From Pontibacter populi (GTDB lineage: Bacteria; Bacteroidota; Bacteroidia; Cytophagales; Hymenobacteraceae), in assembly GCF_019336435.1 (NCBI RefSeq), contig NZ_JAHWXQ010000002.1:496001-560000 (forward strand): a stretch of 64,000 bases of DNA, written 5' to 3'. Of this stretch, positions 32,713 to 41,498 are shown one piece after another. The stretch's first letter is position 1, and the number at the start of each line of letters is the position of its first letter. A program made the translations under genes and the position numbers. The notes below the pieces were generated by a model, which searched no databases, had not been told where the DNA came from, and was given only the letters and a program-made list of their open reading frames with translations.

Positions 32713-33090
32713 TTAAACTATAACCTGAGGTGGGTGGAAGATGCAGTGATAAGCAATGGAGCTATAGCTGAAGGTATAACCTGATGGGTAGGTAACTATA
32801 GTTTCCGGGATGATCGGTTTTAAGGAGAATAAATTCTGGCAATACAGGTTAACCTGCACTTCCTGTTTCTGGCCGCGCTCGTTCGCCTGTTTATCGGTGT
32901 CGTGCTGGGCTTTCAGTTTTTTGGTGAGCTGGCACTTGCCTTCGCATTTCAGTTCGGGCTTGTCGCGGTTTATACACAGGAACTCCATAATGTACTCCCT
33001 GTTCGCCTGGAAATCTACCAGCACTACCACCTTGCTAAAGATTTGCAGCAGCATAATGGCGATAAGCGATATAACAAAGAAGTTTTTCAT
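32713..33090 (-). CDS. Small exported Cys-rich protein (CxNRDKPxxxCxGKC type)
   Basis: A 125-residue protein with an N-terminal signal or anchor (residues 1-22). Its mark is FLCINRDKPELKCEGKCQLTKKL with Cys39, Cys49 and Cys53, a pattern seen in small Bacteroidota proteins near metal-related TonB receptors. The C terminus ends IFHPPQVIV, and this His-Pro-Pro ending recalls the Pro-Pro end of the HYC_CC_PP protein at 5273. It starts the minus-strand module with the receptor and BNR lipoprotein. Metal binding is inferred; no family name is certain. Confidence 0.7.
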   Translation of the reverse strand: MKNFFVISLIAIMLLQIFSKVVVLVDFQANREYIMEFLCINRDKPELKCEGKCQLTKKLKAQHDTDKQANERGQKQEVQVNLYCQNLFSLKPIIPETIVTYPSGYTFSYSSIAYHCIFHPPQVIV

Positions 33091-33148
33091 GGATTACCTT
33101 GGTGCCAACGTAGGTACTGACTTAGACGCCAGCTTTACCTTGACGTTA

Positions 33149-33175
33149 CAAAAGTAGACCACAATGGTTACCAAA
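33149..33175 (-). promoter_or_regulatory. Promoter of the TonB-receptor module
   Basis: Reading the minus strand, TACTTTTG (plus 33149-33156) matches TAnnTTTG, and a TTTG (plus 33172-33175) lies 15 bases upstream, shorter than usual. The start codon at 33090 is 59 bases downstream of the box. Confidence 0.45.
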
Positions 33176-33214
33176 ATAATGACCTGTATCAACTATACGG
33201 CTGACCTTTATCAA

Positions 33215-34117
33215 TCAGAGCCAGCCTTTACGCCTGAACCAGACATATACCACCAGCGTGATAAGAGCCATGGAAATAAGAACCAGCGGGTAACCATACG
33301 CAGAATGCAGCTCGGGCATAAACTCGAAGTTCATCCCGTAAATGCCAACTATAAACGTGAGCGGCATAAAGAAAACGGAGAAGATGGTTAGCACCCGCAT
33401 CACATCGTTCGTTTTCTGAGACGAGAGTGAAATATAAGTATTGACCAGGTGGTTGGTGCTATCGTTCAGTTCGTCGTAAAGCGTGACCATGTGCACGTAC
33501 AGGTCCTGCATATCCTGCATCTCCGTAGGCGAAAGGTGCAGCAGTTTCAGGTTATCCAGTATTACTTCCGATAATTTAAGAATGCGTTTGGACACTCCTA
33601 CTTTGCGTTTTAAATGGTATAAGCCTTTAGTAAGCGAAACCGGCTTAGACTGCAGAAAGGTTTTGGTCTCATAGTAATCCAGATCGTTTGCCAGTTTATC
33701 AGCCGGGTCATCAAAGGTGCGCAACGCAGACCGGACCAGGCGGGTAAGTAAGCCCGAAGAGGTTTTGATCAGGTTTGTATCAATGTATTTTTCTTTTACT
33801 TCAGAGATAAAAGCTACCGGGTACCGGTGTATGGTAATGACAAAATTCTCGTGGTAAAAGATGGAGAGTTTATTGGTCAGTTCCTGAATGGTATCTGCTT
33901 CACGGTGGGCTTTGGTATCGTAAATACGGGTAATAATGAATACGATGTTATTTGCTATCTCGTATTTGGGCAGGTGTTCCGGCTGCAGACAGTCGCGCAC
34001 CGATGCCGGATGCAACCCATACTCATCGGCTAATTTCTGCAACTCCTCCGCATTCGGATTCTCTATATCAATCCATTCCCAGCCGTACTCAGCAGAAGAA
34101 AATAACGTTTGTTGCAC
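33215..34117 (-). CDS. corA: CorA family magnesium/divalent cation channel
   Basis: A 300-residue CorA protein. A cytosolic alpha/beta and long-helix domain comes first (residues 1-235). Two C-terminal membrane helices follow (about 240-262 and 273-292), with the conserved selectivity motif GMNFEFMPEL in the loop between them (YGMN). The protein ends in a basic tail (RRKGWL). CorA transports Mg2+ and can pass Co2+ or Ni2+. The gene stands alone, 125 bases upstream of the divalent-metal-like receptor module on the same strand. Confidence 0.95.
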   Translation of the reverse strand: MQQTLFSSAEYGWEWIDIENPNAEELQKLADEYGLHPASVRDCLQPEHLPKYEIANNIVFIITRIYDTKAHREADTIQELTNKLSIFYHENFVITIHRYPVAFISEVKEKYIDTNLIKTSSGLLTRLVRSALRTFDDPADKLANDLDYYETKTFLQSKPVSLTKGLYHLKRKVGVSKRILKLSEVILDNLKLLHLSPTEMQDMQDLYVHMVTLYDELNDSTNHLVNTYISLSSQKTNDVMRVLTIFSVFFMPLTFIVGIYGMNFEFMPELHSAYGYPLVLISMALITLVVYVWFRRKGWL

Positions 34118-34291
34118 AGGTTTATAGTTATAGTTTTAAATCAGACAATCTGTTTACGCGCACTATAGTTTGGTGTTAGTTAGCAACTATAAGTTAAATC
34201 TGCAAAAGTCTGAAGTAAAACTCCCCGGCACCACCGAGAATATTTTTAAACTATAGTTAGAATAGCGTGCGTAAAAATTACCTGAAACAAA

Positions 34292-34324
34292 AGATCCGCC
34301 CGGGCCACAAGCCCGGGCGGATCT
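34292..34324 (-). terminator. GC-rich terminator after the POT transporter gene
   Basis: AGATCCGCCCGGGC (34292-34305) pairs perfectly with GCCCGGGCGGATCT (34311-34324) around CACAA. It is 23 bases beyond the stop of the minus-strand POT gene (34347). Reading minus, the trailing sequence is only moderately T-rich. Confidence 0.8.
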
Positions 34325-34346
34325 GAAATATAGCTGAAAAATAAAT

Positions 34347-35999
34347 TTAGTTTTTACCGGTGTGCGCAAGCACGATCTGGCGCAGCCACTTTAGCATCAG
34401 GAATATAGCAAAAGCAGCCAGTAACGAACCAGCACAGTTTACAAGGAAGAAGTACGCTTTGTGGTCGTACTTATCCCACATGCTGGCCAGTACGCCGGAT
34501 AATTTATTGCCGATAGAAGTAGCCAGGAACCAGCCACCCATCATCAGGGCCGTTAAGCGCGGCGGGCTCAGCTTTGATACCAGCGACAATCCCATCGGGC
34601 TCAGGAACAGCTCCCCTACCGTAATAACAGCATACGAACCAACCAGCCACATAGCAGAGCTCTTCTCAGCCCCGTTCATGCTGGCATACACAGCACCAAC
34701 CATAACAAGCGTACTCAGAGCAGTAATTACAAGTCCCCACATAATTTTTGCCGGCGTTGACGGCTCTTTGCCACGTTTGCGCAGGAAGGCAAAGAACCAT
34801 ACCACCAGCGGCGTAAGCAGTATCACAAAGAATGGGTTAATAGACTGGAAAAGCTCCGTAGAAATAAGTGAAAGGGAGTCCCCGTCTTTTGGCCAACGCT
34901 CCTCCGGCAGGTTGTTCAGGTAAGGCGATACACCTTCTTTGGTGATCACTTTTCCTGCTTCATCCGTTCTTGCTCTGAAATTCTGGTCATAATCCGGAAC
35001 GGTAGCTGTGCTCTGGTCTACTTCCTGCACCATCCCAATAGTACCGGCAGGGCCGGTTAAGCCTTCCACCATCTCGCGGTCGGTATAGTATTCAGCCCAG
35101 GTGGTAAGTGCCGTGCCATTCTGTTTGAATATCGCCCAGAAAACGATCACTACTGCAAAAATAGAAAGCAGCGCCGCAATTGGTTTTTTATCTTCTGATG
35201 CTGCACGTGCCCAAAGCGAACCATAGAACACCATGATCGGGATAGCACCGAAAATGAACGCATCTGTAGAGTTAGAACCAAAGATATCGCCTGGTATAAG
35301 TACCCAGCCTAACACACCCGCTAAAACAGCAGGCAAAATAACAATACCAAAAATACGCATCAGCGACATGTCGTTGGCTGCGGCAGGTTTGCGTACATCC
35401 GCATCTTTATAATGCTTGTTACCCATCCAGAAAATTACAACCCCCAGCAACATACCAACACCGGCAGCGGCAAACGCATAGCCCCAGCCATAGTTGTTAC
35501 GCAGGTAAGAGGCTACAAACGGAGCAATAAAAGCACCCACGTTTATCCCCATGTAAAAAATATTGTAGCCGGTATCTTTCTGCTCCTGGTACTCCGGTGC
35601 GGAATATAAACCACCTAAAAGCGTTGAGATGTTTGGTTTGAAAAAACCGTTACCGATAATGATCAGGCCAAGGGCAGCTACCATCGCCAGGTCGCCGGGT
35701 AGTGCCAGGCCAATGTAACCAAGCGCCATCAATATACCACCAATGGAGATAGATAGTCTGTAACCTAATACCCTGTCGGCGAGCAGGCCGCCCACGAAAG
35801 GTGTTAAGTAGACAAATGCGATGAACGTACCGAAGATATCAGAAGCATTTTCTTTAGAAAGACCAAGTCCGCCGTTCTGCGCATCGATCATGTACAGGAA
35901 GAAAATAGCTAACATCAGGTAGAAGCCAAATCTTTCCCACATTTCGGAAAAGAACAGGTAATAGAGGCCTTTAGGGTGTTTAGATTTTGTCGTAGACAT
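34347..35999 (-). CDS. POT/PTR family proton-dependent peptide transporter
   Basis: A 550-residue MFS transporter from ATG 35999 (MSTTKSKHPKGLYYLFFSEMWERFGFYLML); a longer frame begins at 36044 but its extra 15 residues are unlike the family. Signature motifs are the ExxERFxFY on TM1 (EMWERFGFY), the PTR2 segment GNGFFKPNIS, and GINVGAFIAPFVAS. Fourteen or so membrane segments are predicted, with a periplasmic or cytosolic insertion at about 300-390 between TM helices, typical of Bacteroidota POT proteins. It imports di- and tripeptides with protons. Confidence 0.93.
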   Translation of the reverse strand: MSTTKSKHPKGLYYLFFSEMWERFGFYLMLAIFFLYMIDAQNGGLGLSKENASDIFGTFIAFVYLTPFVGGLLADRVLGYRLSISIGGILMALGYIGLALPGDLAMVAALGLIIIGNGFFKPNISTLLGGLYSAPEYQEQKDTGYNIFYMGINVGAFIAPFVASYLRNNYGWGYAFAAAGVGMLLGVVIFWMGNKHYKDADVRKPAAANDMSLMRIFGIVILPAVLAGVLGWVLIPGDIFGSNSTDAFIFGAIPIMVFYGSLWARAASEDKKPIAALLSIFAVVIVFWAIFKQNGTALTTWAEYYTDREMVEGLTGPAGTIGMVQEVDQSTATVPDYDQNFRARTDEAGKVITKEGVSPYLNNLPEERWPKDGDSLSLISTELFQSINPFFVILLTPLVVWFFAFLRKRGKEPSTPAKIMWGLVITALSTLVMVGAVYASMNGAEKSSAMWLVGSYAVITVGELFLSPMGLSLVSKLSPPRLTALMMGGWFLATSIGNKLSGVLASMWDKYDHKAYFFLVNCAGSLLAAFAIFLMLKWLRQIVLAHTGKN

Positions 36000-36294
36000 G
36001 TAGGTGTTTGATAAATAATGCTTGAAAATAAACATACTTTGCAAGCCTGCAAAATAAATGCCTGCCCGAAGGGTGCACTTTTAAACTTTTTTAGGGCAGA
36101 AGCTATTCTTTATAAACCACTTGGAAGCCTGAACTATAAAAAATCTTTTGGCTGTTAAGTTGTTTTAGATGCTGCTACTCTATTCCTTTGCGGACTTATT
36201 TGGCGCGAGCTGCTTACAGCTGAAAAAGCTACCGGTTTTGTTGACGTGTAAGGCACAGAAACCAAACCACTATTTACCCTTACAATTTTAAATT

Positions 36295-36951
36295 ATGATG
36301 GAGCTTATCCAGCACCTAATCAGCTTTATACTACACATTGACCAGCACCTGGTAGACCTGCTTAATGAATATGAAAACTGGATATACCTGATCCTGTTCA
36401 TCATTATTTTCTGCGAAACCGGTCTGGTAGTAACTCCTTTTCTGCCGGGCGACTCGCTTTTGTTTGCCTTAGGTGCACTTGCTGCACTGCCAACTTCGGG
36501 TTTAAATGTCTGGTTCCTGATGGGGCTGCTCATAGTGGCGGCCATTCTCGGTGACTCATTTAATTATTTTACCGGGCATAAGTTTGGGAAAACTATTTAC
36601 AACAAAGATTACTGGTTCCTGCGCCAGTCGCACCTGCGCCAGGCCGAAAAGTTTTATGTAAAATATGGTGGCCGCACCATTATATATGCCCGCTTTGTAC
36701 CTATTGTGCGCACGTTTGCTCCCTTTGTGGCTGGCATGGGCAACATGAACTATAAGCGGTTTCTTCTCTTTAATGTGGTAGGTGCTTTTGTATGGGTAGT
36801 CTTCTTTATCATGATCGGATATGTATTTGGCAACCTGCCGGGCGTACGGTCTAACTTCTCGTTACTGGTGCTGGGTATCATCGGGATATCGTTACTGCCA
36901 CCAATTTATACGATTGTTAAGCAGCGCTTTGCAACCAGCAAGCAAGCTTAA
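36295..36951 (+). CDS. DedA family membrane protein
   Basis: A 218-residue DedA/VTT protein (start 36295 or the adjacent ATG 36298). Conserved FCETGLVVTPFLPGDSLLFALGALAA, the GDSFNYFTGHKFG segment, GGRTIIYARFVPIVRTFAPFVAGMGNM (with the Arg pair), and a C-terminal helix pair are all present. DedA proteins are lipid-flippase-like and support membrane homeostasis and drug tolerance. The gene precedes kup on the same strand by 118 bases. Confidence 0.92.
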   Translation: MMELIQHLISFILHIDQHLVDLLNEYENWIYLILFIIIFCETGLVVTPFLPGDSLLFALGALAALPTSGLNVWFLMGLLIVAAILGDSFNYFTGHKFGKTIYNKDYWFLRQSHLRQAEKFYVKYGGRTIIYARFVPIVRTFAPFVAGMGNMNYKRFLLFNVVGAFVWVVFFIMIGYVFGNLPGVRSNFSLLVLGIIGISLLPPIYTIVKQRFATSKQA

Positions 36952-37069
36952 GTTCTGTCCTTTTTTAATTGCTACTATTAAAATAATTGCTGGTAACTAT
37001 ATCGGGTGCTTTGTTCAGACAACTGTGCCCGATACTTTTTTGTACCTGAGCTTTTTTATTCTTCTTTGA

Positions 37070-39004
37070 ATGAGTAATCCATCTAAAACCAGCGCTGTAT
37101 CTACGGCAGGTGTTTTAATCTCTCTCGGCATTATTTACGGCGATATCGGTACCTCACCGCTTTATGTGATGAAGGCCATTCTGGGTAGTGCCCCTGTTTC
37201 ACAGGCGTTGGTGTACGGCGGTATTTCCTGCGTTTTCTGGACCTTGACGCTGCAGACAACTATAAAGTACGTGCTTTTAACGCTGCAGGCAGATAATAAC
37301 GGTGAAGGTGGTATCTTCTCTCTTTACACCCTTATCCGTCGGCGTGCTTCCTGGCTTATAGTTCCGGCCATGATCGGGGGAGCCGCTTTGCTGGCTGACG
37401 GTATCATTACACCACCTATTTCTGTTTCATCCGCTATCGAGGGCCTGCGCATCCTGAATCCGAATATCCCGACTGTTCCCATCGTGATCACCATCCTGAC
37501 CCTCATTTTTCTGATGCAGAGTTTTGGTACCGAGATAGTGGGCAAGGCATTCGGGCCGATCATGCTTTTATGGTTTACGATGCTGGGTGTGCTGGGAGCT
37601 TTGTCGCTGGTGGAGCATCCGGAAATTTTGAATGCCATAAACCCCTACTATGCCTACGACCTGCTGGTAAATTACCCGGAAGGTTTCTGGGTACTGGGCG
37701 CTGTGTTCCTCTGTACCACCGGGGCAGAATCACTGTATTCGGACCTGGGCCATTGCGGCAGACCAAACATCCGGCTGAGTTGGGGATTTGTAAAGCTTTG
37801 CCTGCTGCTGAATTATTTTGGGCAGGGTGCCTGGCTAATGACCAAAGAAGGAAGTGTACTTCGTGAGAACCCTTTCTATGGTATCATGCCTTCGTGGTTC
37901 CTGGTTATCGGTATTGCCATAGCAACTATAGCCGCCGTTATTGCCTGCCAGGCGCTTATTTCAGGCTCGTTTACCCTGATCTCCGAAGCTATTCGCCTGA
38001 ATTTGTGGCCACGTGTAAAACTGGTGTACCCCACCAACCAGAAAGGGCAGTTGTATGTGCCAAGTATAAACTGGCTGCTTTGGCTCGGTTGTGTGGGCGT
38101 GGTGTTATACTTCCGCGAATCGGAGCACATGGAAGCAGCTTACGGTATGGCCATTACCATGTCCATGTTGTCTACTACTATCCTGATGAGCTATTTCCTG
38201 CGCGTAAAATATAAGTCGTGGGTTGCTGTTACCCTGTTCTTAGTGGTATACATTTCCATCGAATCATCTTTCATGATAGCCAACCTGAGCAAATTCACGC
38301 AAGGTGGCTGGGTATCGGTGCTGATTGCGAGTGTGTTGTTGGCCGTAATGTACATCTGGATAAAGGCTTTTTATATTAAGCGCAGCCTGGCCGAGTATGT
38401 GCGTCTTAAAGATTACCTGCCAGCCCTGAAGGAACTGAGTGACGACGAAACTATACCAAAATATACCACCCACCTGGTGTTTATGACGAGTGCACCCAAA
38501 CCGAAGGATGTGGAAACCAAGGTAATCTACTCCATCTTTCAGAAGCGCCCGAAACGAGCTGATATCTATTGGTTTGTGCACGTTGAAACTACCGACCAGC
38601 CTTTTACAACCGAATACAAGGTAAAGCAGCTGGACCCTACCGTAATCCGGATCGATTTCAGGCTTGGTTTCAGGGTAGAACAGCGTATAAACCTGTTTTT
38701 CAGGAAAGTAGTGGAAGAGCTGGTAGCAAACGGCGAAGTGGATATTACCAGCCGCTACGACTCGCTGAGCAAGCATAACCTGATAGGCGACTTCCGGTTC
38801 GTAGTGCTCGAGAAATTCCTGTCTTACGAAAACGACCTGCCACTGAAGAACCGTATGATCATGGAATGGTATTTCAACATAAAGAAATACACCAGCTCCG
38901 AAAGCAAATGGTTCGGGTTAGATACAAGCTCTGTTAAAGTTGAGAAAGTACCGCTCGTTATCAGGCCGGTAAAATTACCGGAACTAAAGCGTATCACGGC
39001 CTAA
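37070..39004 (+). CDS. kup: KUP family potassium uptake transporter
   Basis: A 644-residue Kup/HAK/KT transporter. The N-terminal signature GIIYGDIGTSPLYVMKAILG and NGEGGIFSLYTLIRR are diagnostic. Twelve membrane segments follow up to about residue 430, and a C-terminal cytosolic domain (about 440-644; HLVFMTSAPKPKDVETKVIYSIFQKRPKRADIYWFVHVE) is complete. It takes up K+ with protons. A perfect 19-bp inverted repeat terminator follows at 39021. Confidence 0.96.
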   Translation: MSNPSKTSAVSTAGVLISLGIIYGDIGTSPLYVMKAILGSAPVSQALVYGGISCVFWTLTLQTTIKYVLLTLQADNNGEGGIFSLYTLIRRRASWLIVPAMIGGAALLADGIITPPISVSSAIEGLRILNPNIPTVPIVITILTLIFLMQSFGTEIVGKAFGPIMLLWFTMLGVLGALSLVEHPEILNAINPYYAYDLLVNYPEGFWVLGAVFLCTTGAESLYSDLGHCGRPNIRLSWGFVKLCLLLNYFGQGAWLMTKEGSVLRENPFYGIMPSWFLVIGIAIATIAAVIACQALISGSFTLISEAIRLNLWPRVKLVYPTNQKGQLYVPSINWLLWLGCVGVVLYFRESEHMEAAYGMAITMSMLSTTILMSYFLRVKYKSWVAVTLFLVVYISIESSFMIANLSKFTQGGWVSVLIASVLLAVMYIWIKAFYIKRSLAEYVRLKDYLPALKELSDDETIPKYTTHLVFMTSAPKPKDVETKVIYSIFQKRPKRADIYWFVHVETTDQPFTTEYKVKQLDPTVIRIDFRLGFRVEQRINLFFRKVVEELVANGEVDITSRYDSLSKHNLIGDFRFVVLEKFLSYENDLPLKNRMIMEWYFNIKKYTSSESKWFGLDTSSVKVEKVPLVIRPVKLPELKRITA

Positions 39005-39020
39005 TTCTATAGTTCCTGAT

Positions 39021-39085
39021 CCGGTTTACAAACTATAGCTATAGCTTCCACACGCAAATCTCCAGCGCTATAGTTTGTAAACCGG
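39021..39085. terminator. 19-bp perfect inverted repeat containing the iterated motif
   Basis: CCGGTTTACAAACTATAGC (39021-39039) pairs perfectly with GCTATAGTTTGTAAACCGG (39067-39085) around a 27-base loop, followed by a T-run (ATTTTTTC). It lies after kup and before the APC permease. Each arm includes AAACTATAG or CTATAGTTT. Confidence 0.75.
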
Positions 39086-39266
39086 TGGGCAGGATTTTTT
39101 CAAGGTTCTTAGTGAGAGATTCTTAACAATTAGTATCTTGCTATATTGTTTGCCTGTTTTTACTATCGGCTATGAGCTTATTTTGCTGTTTTAGCTGCAT
39201 GTAAACTATAGGCTTACGCACCAAACAACCTACATTAGCTGATGGCTAATCAACACCTACTACTAC

Positions 39267-41003
39267 ATGCGTAAATTTCTACAGAACATTACCCGACGAA
39301 AAAGCGGAACGGCTTTGCTGGCCGATTACTACCTCGATGATAACATACAGGGCACTAACCTTGTGCGTACGCTTAGGCTGAAGGATCTTGTTTCTTTTGG
39401 TATTGCAGCGATCATCGGTGCTGGTATTTTCAGCACTATTGGTAACGCAAGTGCCGCCGGCGGACCGGGTGTATCGCTCCTGTTCATTTTCACGGCTATT
39501 GCCTGCGGTTTTTCGGCATTGTGTTATGCACAGTTTGCTTCATCCATTCCGGTTTCGGGGAGTGCGTATACCTATGCCTATGCTTCTTTTGGCGAGCTGG
39601 TTGCCTGGATCATCGGCTGGGATCTGCTGATGGAATATGCTATTGGTAACATCGCCGTTGCTATCTCCTGGTCCGATTATTTTACGGCTGTGCTGCAGGG
39701 CGTAGGAATCGGAATGCCCGAATACCTTACCATGGATTTTCTGAGTGCATCGCGTGGCTTTACAGAAGTATCTGCGCAACTGGCTCAAGGCAAGGCTCTT
39801 TCGGACTTCCCTAGCTACCTGCAGGAAGCTTACCTTGCCTGGTCGAATGCGCCAACTATAGCTGGTATAAAACTGGTGGCTGATATTCCTGCACTAGGAA
39901 TTACAGTGCTCATCACCTACCTGGTGTATGTTGGTATCAAAGAATCAAAACGCACGGCTAACCTGCTGGTTTTGCTTAAGCTTATAGTTATACTTTTAGT
40001 AATTGCAGTGGGTGCCTTTTATGTAAACACCGATAACTGGTCACCGTTTGCTCCGAATGGCATTTCAGGTATCCTGAAAGGTGTATCGGCTGTGTTCTTT
40101 GCCTACATCGGTTTTGACGCGATCTCTACCACTGCAGAAGAATGCGAGAACCCGCAGCGTGACCTGCCGCGTGCTATGATCCTGGCACTGATCATCTGTA
40201 CAACGCTTTACGTTATCCTGGCCCTGATCCTGACCGGTATGGTGCCTTATAACGAACTGGCTGTTGGCGACCCGCTGGCCTATGTTTTCTCAAGAGTTAA
40301 CCTGGATGCGATGGCTGGTATAGTTGCCGTGAGTGCTATAGTTGCCATGGCCAGCGTGCTTCTTGTTTTCCAGTATGGGCAACCACGTATCTGGATGAGT
40401 ATGAGCCGCGACGGCCTGCTACCTAAGATCTTCTCCAGCATTCATCCGAAACATAAAACACCGTGGTTTGCAACTATAGTTACCGGATTTGTAGTGGCAG
40501 TGCCTGCCCTTTTCATGAACCTGACCGAGGTGACCGACCTGACAAGTATTGGTACATTATTCGCGTTTGTGCTGGTGTGCGGCGGTATACTGGTGATGGA
40601 AGAAAAGCAGAAACAGCTGGAGACTATACACAAAGGCTTCAGAGTGCCTTATATAAATGCCAGGTATACGTTGCCATTGCTGTTGATCGGTTTGCTGATT
40701 ATTCTCTACATCTATAACGGAGAAGCCATGACAACTTATTTAAGCACGGAAGGCGGCTGGGAGGAGTTTCAGCATAAATTACCGCTACTAGGCTTTATGA
40801 TCATTGCCGCTATCATGACGGTGCTTTCTTTCACTAAGAACCTGTCGCTTATTCCGGTACTGGGCTTACTTACCAACTTGTACCTGATGACGGAGCTAGG
40901 CATTACAAACTGGGTCCGTTTCCTGGGTTGGCTGGCGCTGGGCCTGGTGTTATATTTTGTGTATGGTTACCGAAACAGTAAATTAGGCAAGCATCAGGCA
41001 TAA
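39267..41003 (+). CDS. APC family amino acid permease
   Basis: A 578-residue transporter of the cationic amino acid transporter (CAT) group of APC permeases. TM1 carries FGIAAIIGAGIFSTIGNASAAGGPGVSLLFIF, the substrate-binding GAGIF loop. SGSAYTYAYASFGELVAWIIGWDLLMEYAIGN is typical of the subfamily, as is YIGFDAISTTAEECENPQRDLPRAMI. Twelve to fourteen membrane segments. Substrate unknown. A related permease lies 500 bases downstream. Confidence 0.92.
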   Translation: MRKFLQNITRRKSGTALLADYYLDDNIQGTNLVRTLRLKDLVSFGIAAIIGAGIFSTIGNASAAGGPGVSLLFIFTAIACGFSALCYAQFASSIPVSGSAYTYAYASFGELVAWIIGWDLLMEYAIGNIAVAISWSDYFTAVLQGVGIGMPEYLTMDFLSASRGFTEVSAQLAQGKALSDFPSYLQEAYLAWSNAPTIAGIKLVADIPALGITVLITYLVYVGIKESKRTANLLVLLKLIVILLVIAVGAFYVNTDNWSPFAPNGISGILKGVSAVFFAYIGFDAISTTAEECENPQRDLPRAMILALIICTTLYVILALILTGMVPYNELAVGDPLAYVFSRVNLDAMAGIVAVSAIVAMASVLLVFQYGQPRIWMSMSRDGLLPKIFSSIHPKHKTPWFATIVTGFVVAVPALFMNLTEVTDLTSIGTLFAFVLVCGGILVMEEKQKQLETIHKGFRVPYINARYTLPLLLIGLLIILYIYNGEAMTTYLSTEGGWEEFQHKLPLLGFMIIAAIMTVLSFTKNLSLIPVLGLLTNLYLMTELGITNWVRFLGWLALGLVLYFVYGYRNSKLGKHQA

Positions 41004-41021
41004 CTTCAGCGTTACAAAACT

Positions 41022-41381
41022 TTGAAACAGAAGCAAAACATAGCAACTACGCTCCTCCTACTGGTGTGGGCTGCTATGTTTTGCTTTTCTGTTTTAGTCA
41101 CCCTCTCCAAACAGCCCCAAAAATTAGCGACAAGCTGTAGTCCAGCTTTAGAAACAAACGAAGAATTAACTTCAGACAAGCAAAGCGAGCCTGTCGCCTG
41201 GACAGAGCAAACGCAAACACACGTTGTAACAAGCCATACTGAATCTTTTTTACACCTTTACACAAGTACTTTCTGGCTTCTAAAGCTGCGTACCTGTTTC
41301 CCCGATAAAAAACCGGTTAAGGTTTTGCTGGCATTTGCATCTGCGACTTCCCGCTTCCGGATACTCCCCAACGCCCCTTAG
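41022..41381 (+). CDS. Hypothetical 119-residue membrane-anchored protein
   Basis: A frame with TTG start at 41022, 18 bases after the permease stop. It has one N-terminal hydrophobic segment (TTLLLLVWAAMFCFSVLVTL), a Thr/Ser/Gln-rich middle, and a basic C terminus ending RILPNAP. No better frame covers this stretch. The coding quality is only moderate and the start codon is weak, so it may be a small membrane protein or non-coding. Confidence 0.4.
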   Translation: MKQKQNIATTLLLLVWAAMFCFSVLVTLSKQPQKLATSCSPALETNEELTSDKQSEPVAWTEQTQTHVVTSHTESFLHLYTSTFWLLKLRTCFPDKKPVKVLLAFASATSRFRILPNAP

Positions 41382-41498
41382 TTTATAGTTCTAACTGTTA
41401 GAGATGCCTGCCCTACTTTATAGTTTAAAAGTATGCGCAGTTGTTCTGCCATTCCCAGGAATGGTATTGTCTTTCACTTATTAACTATACTTAACTAA

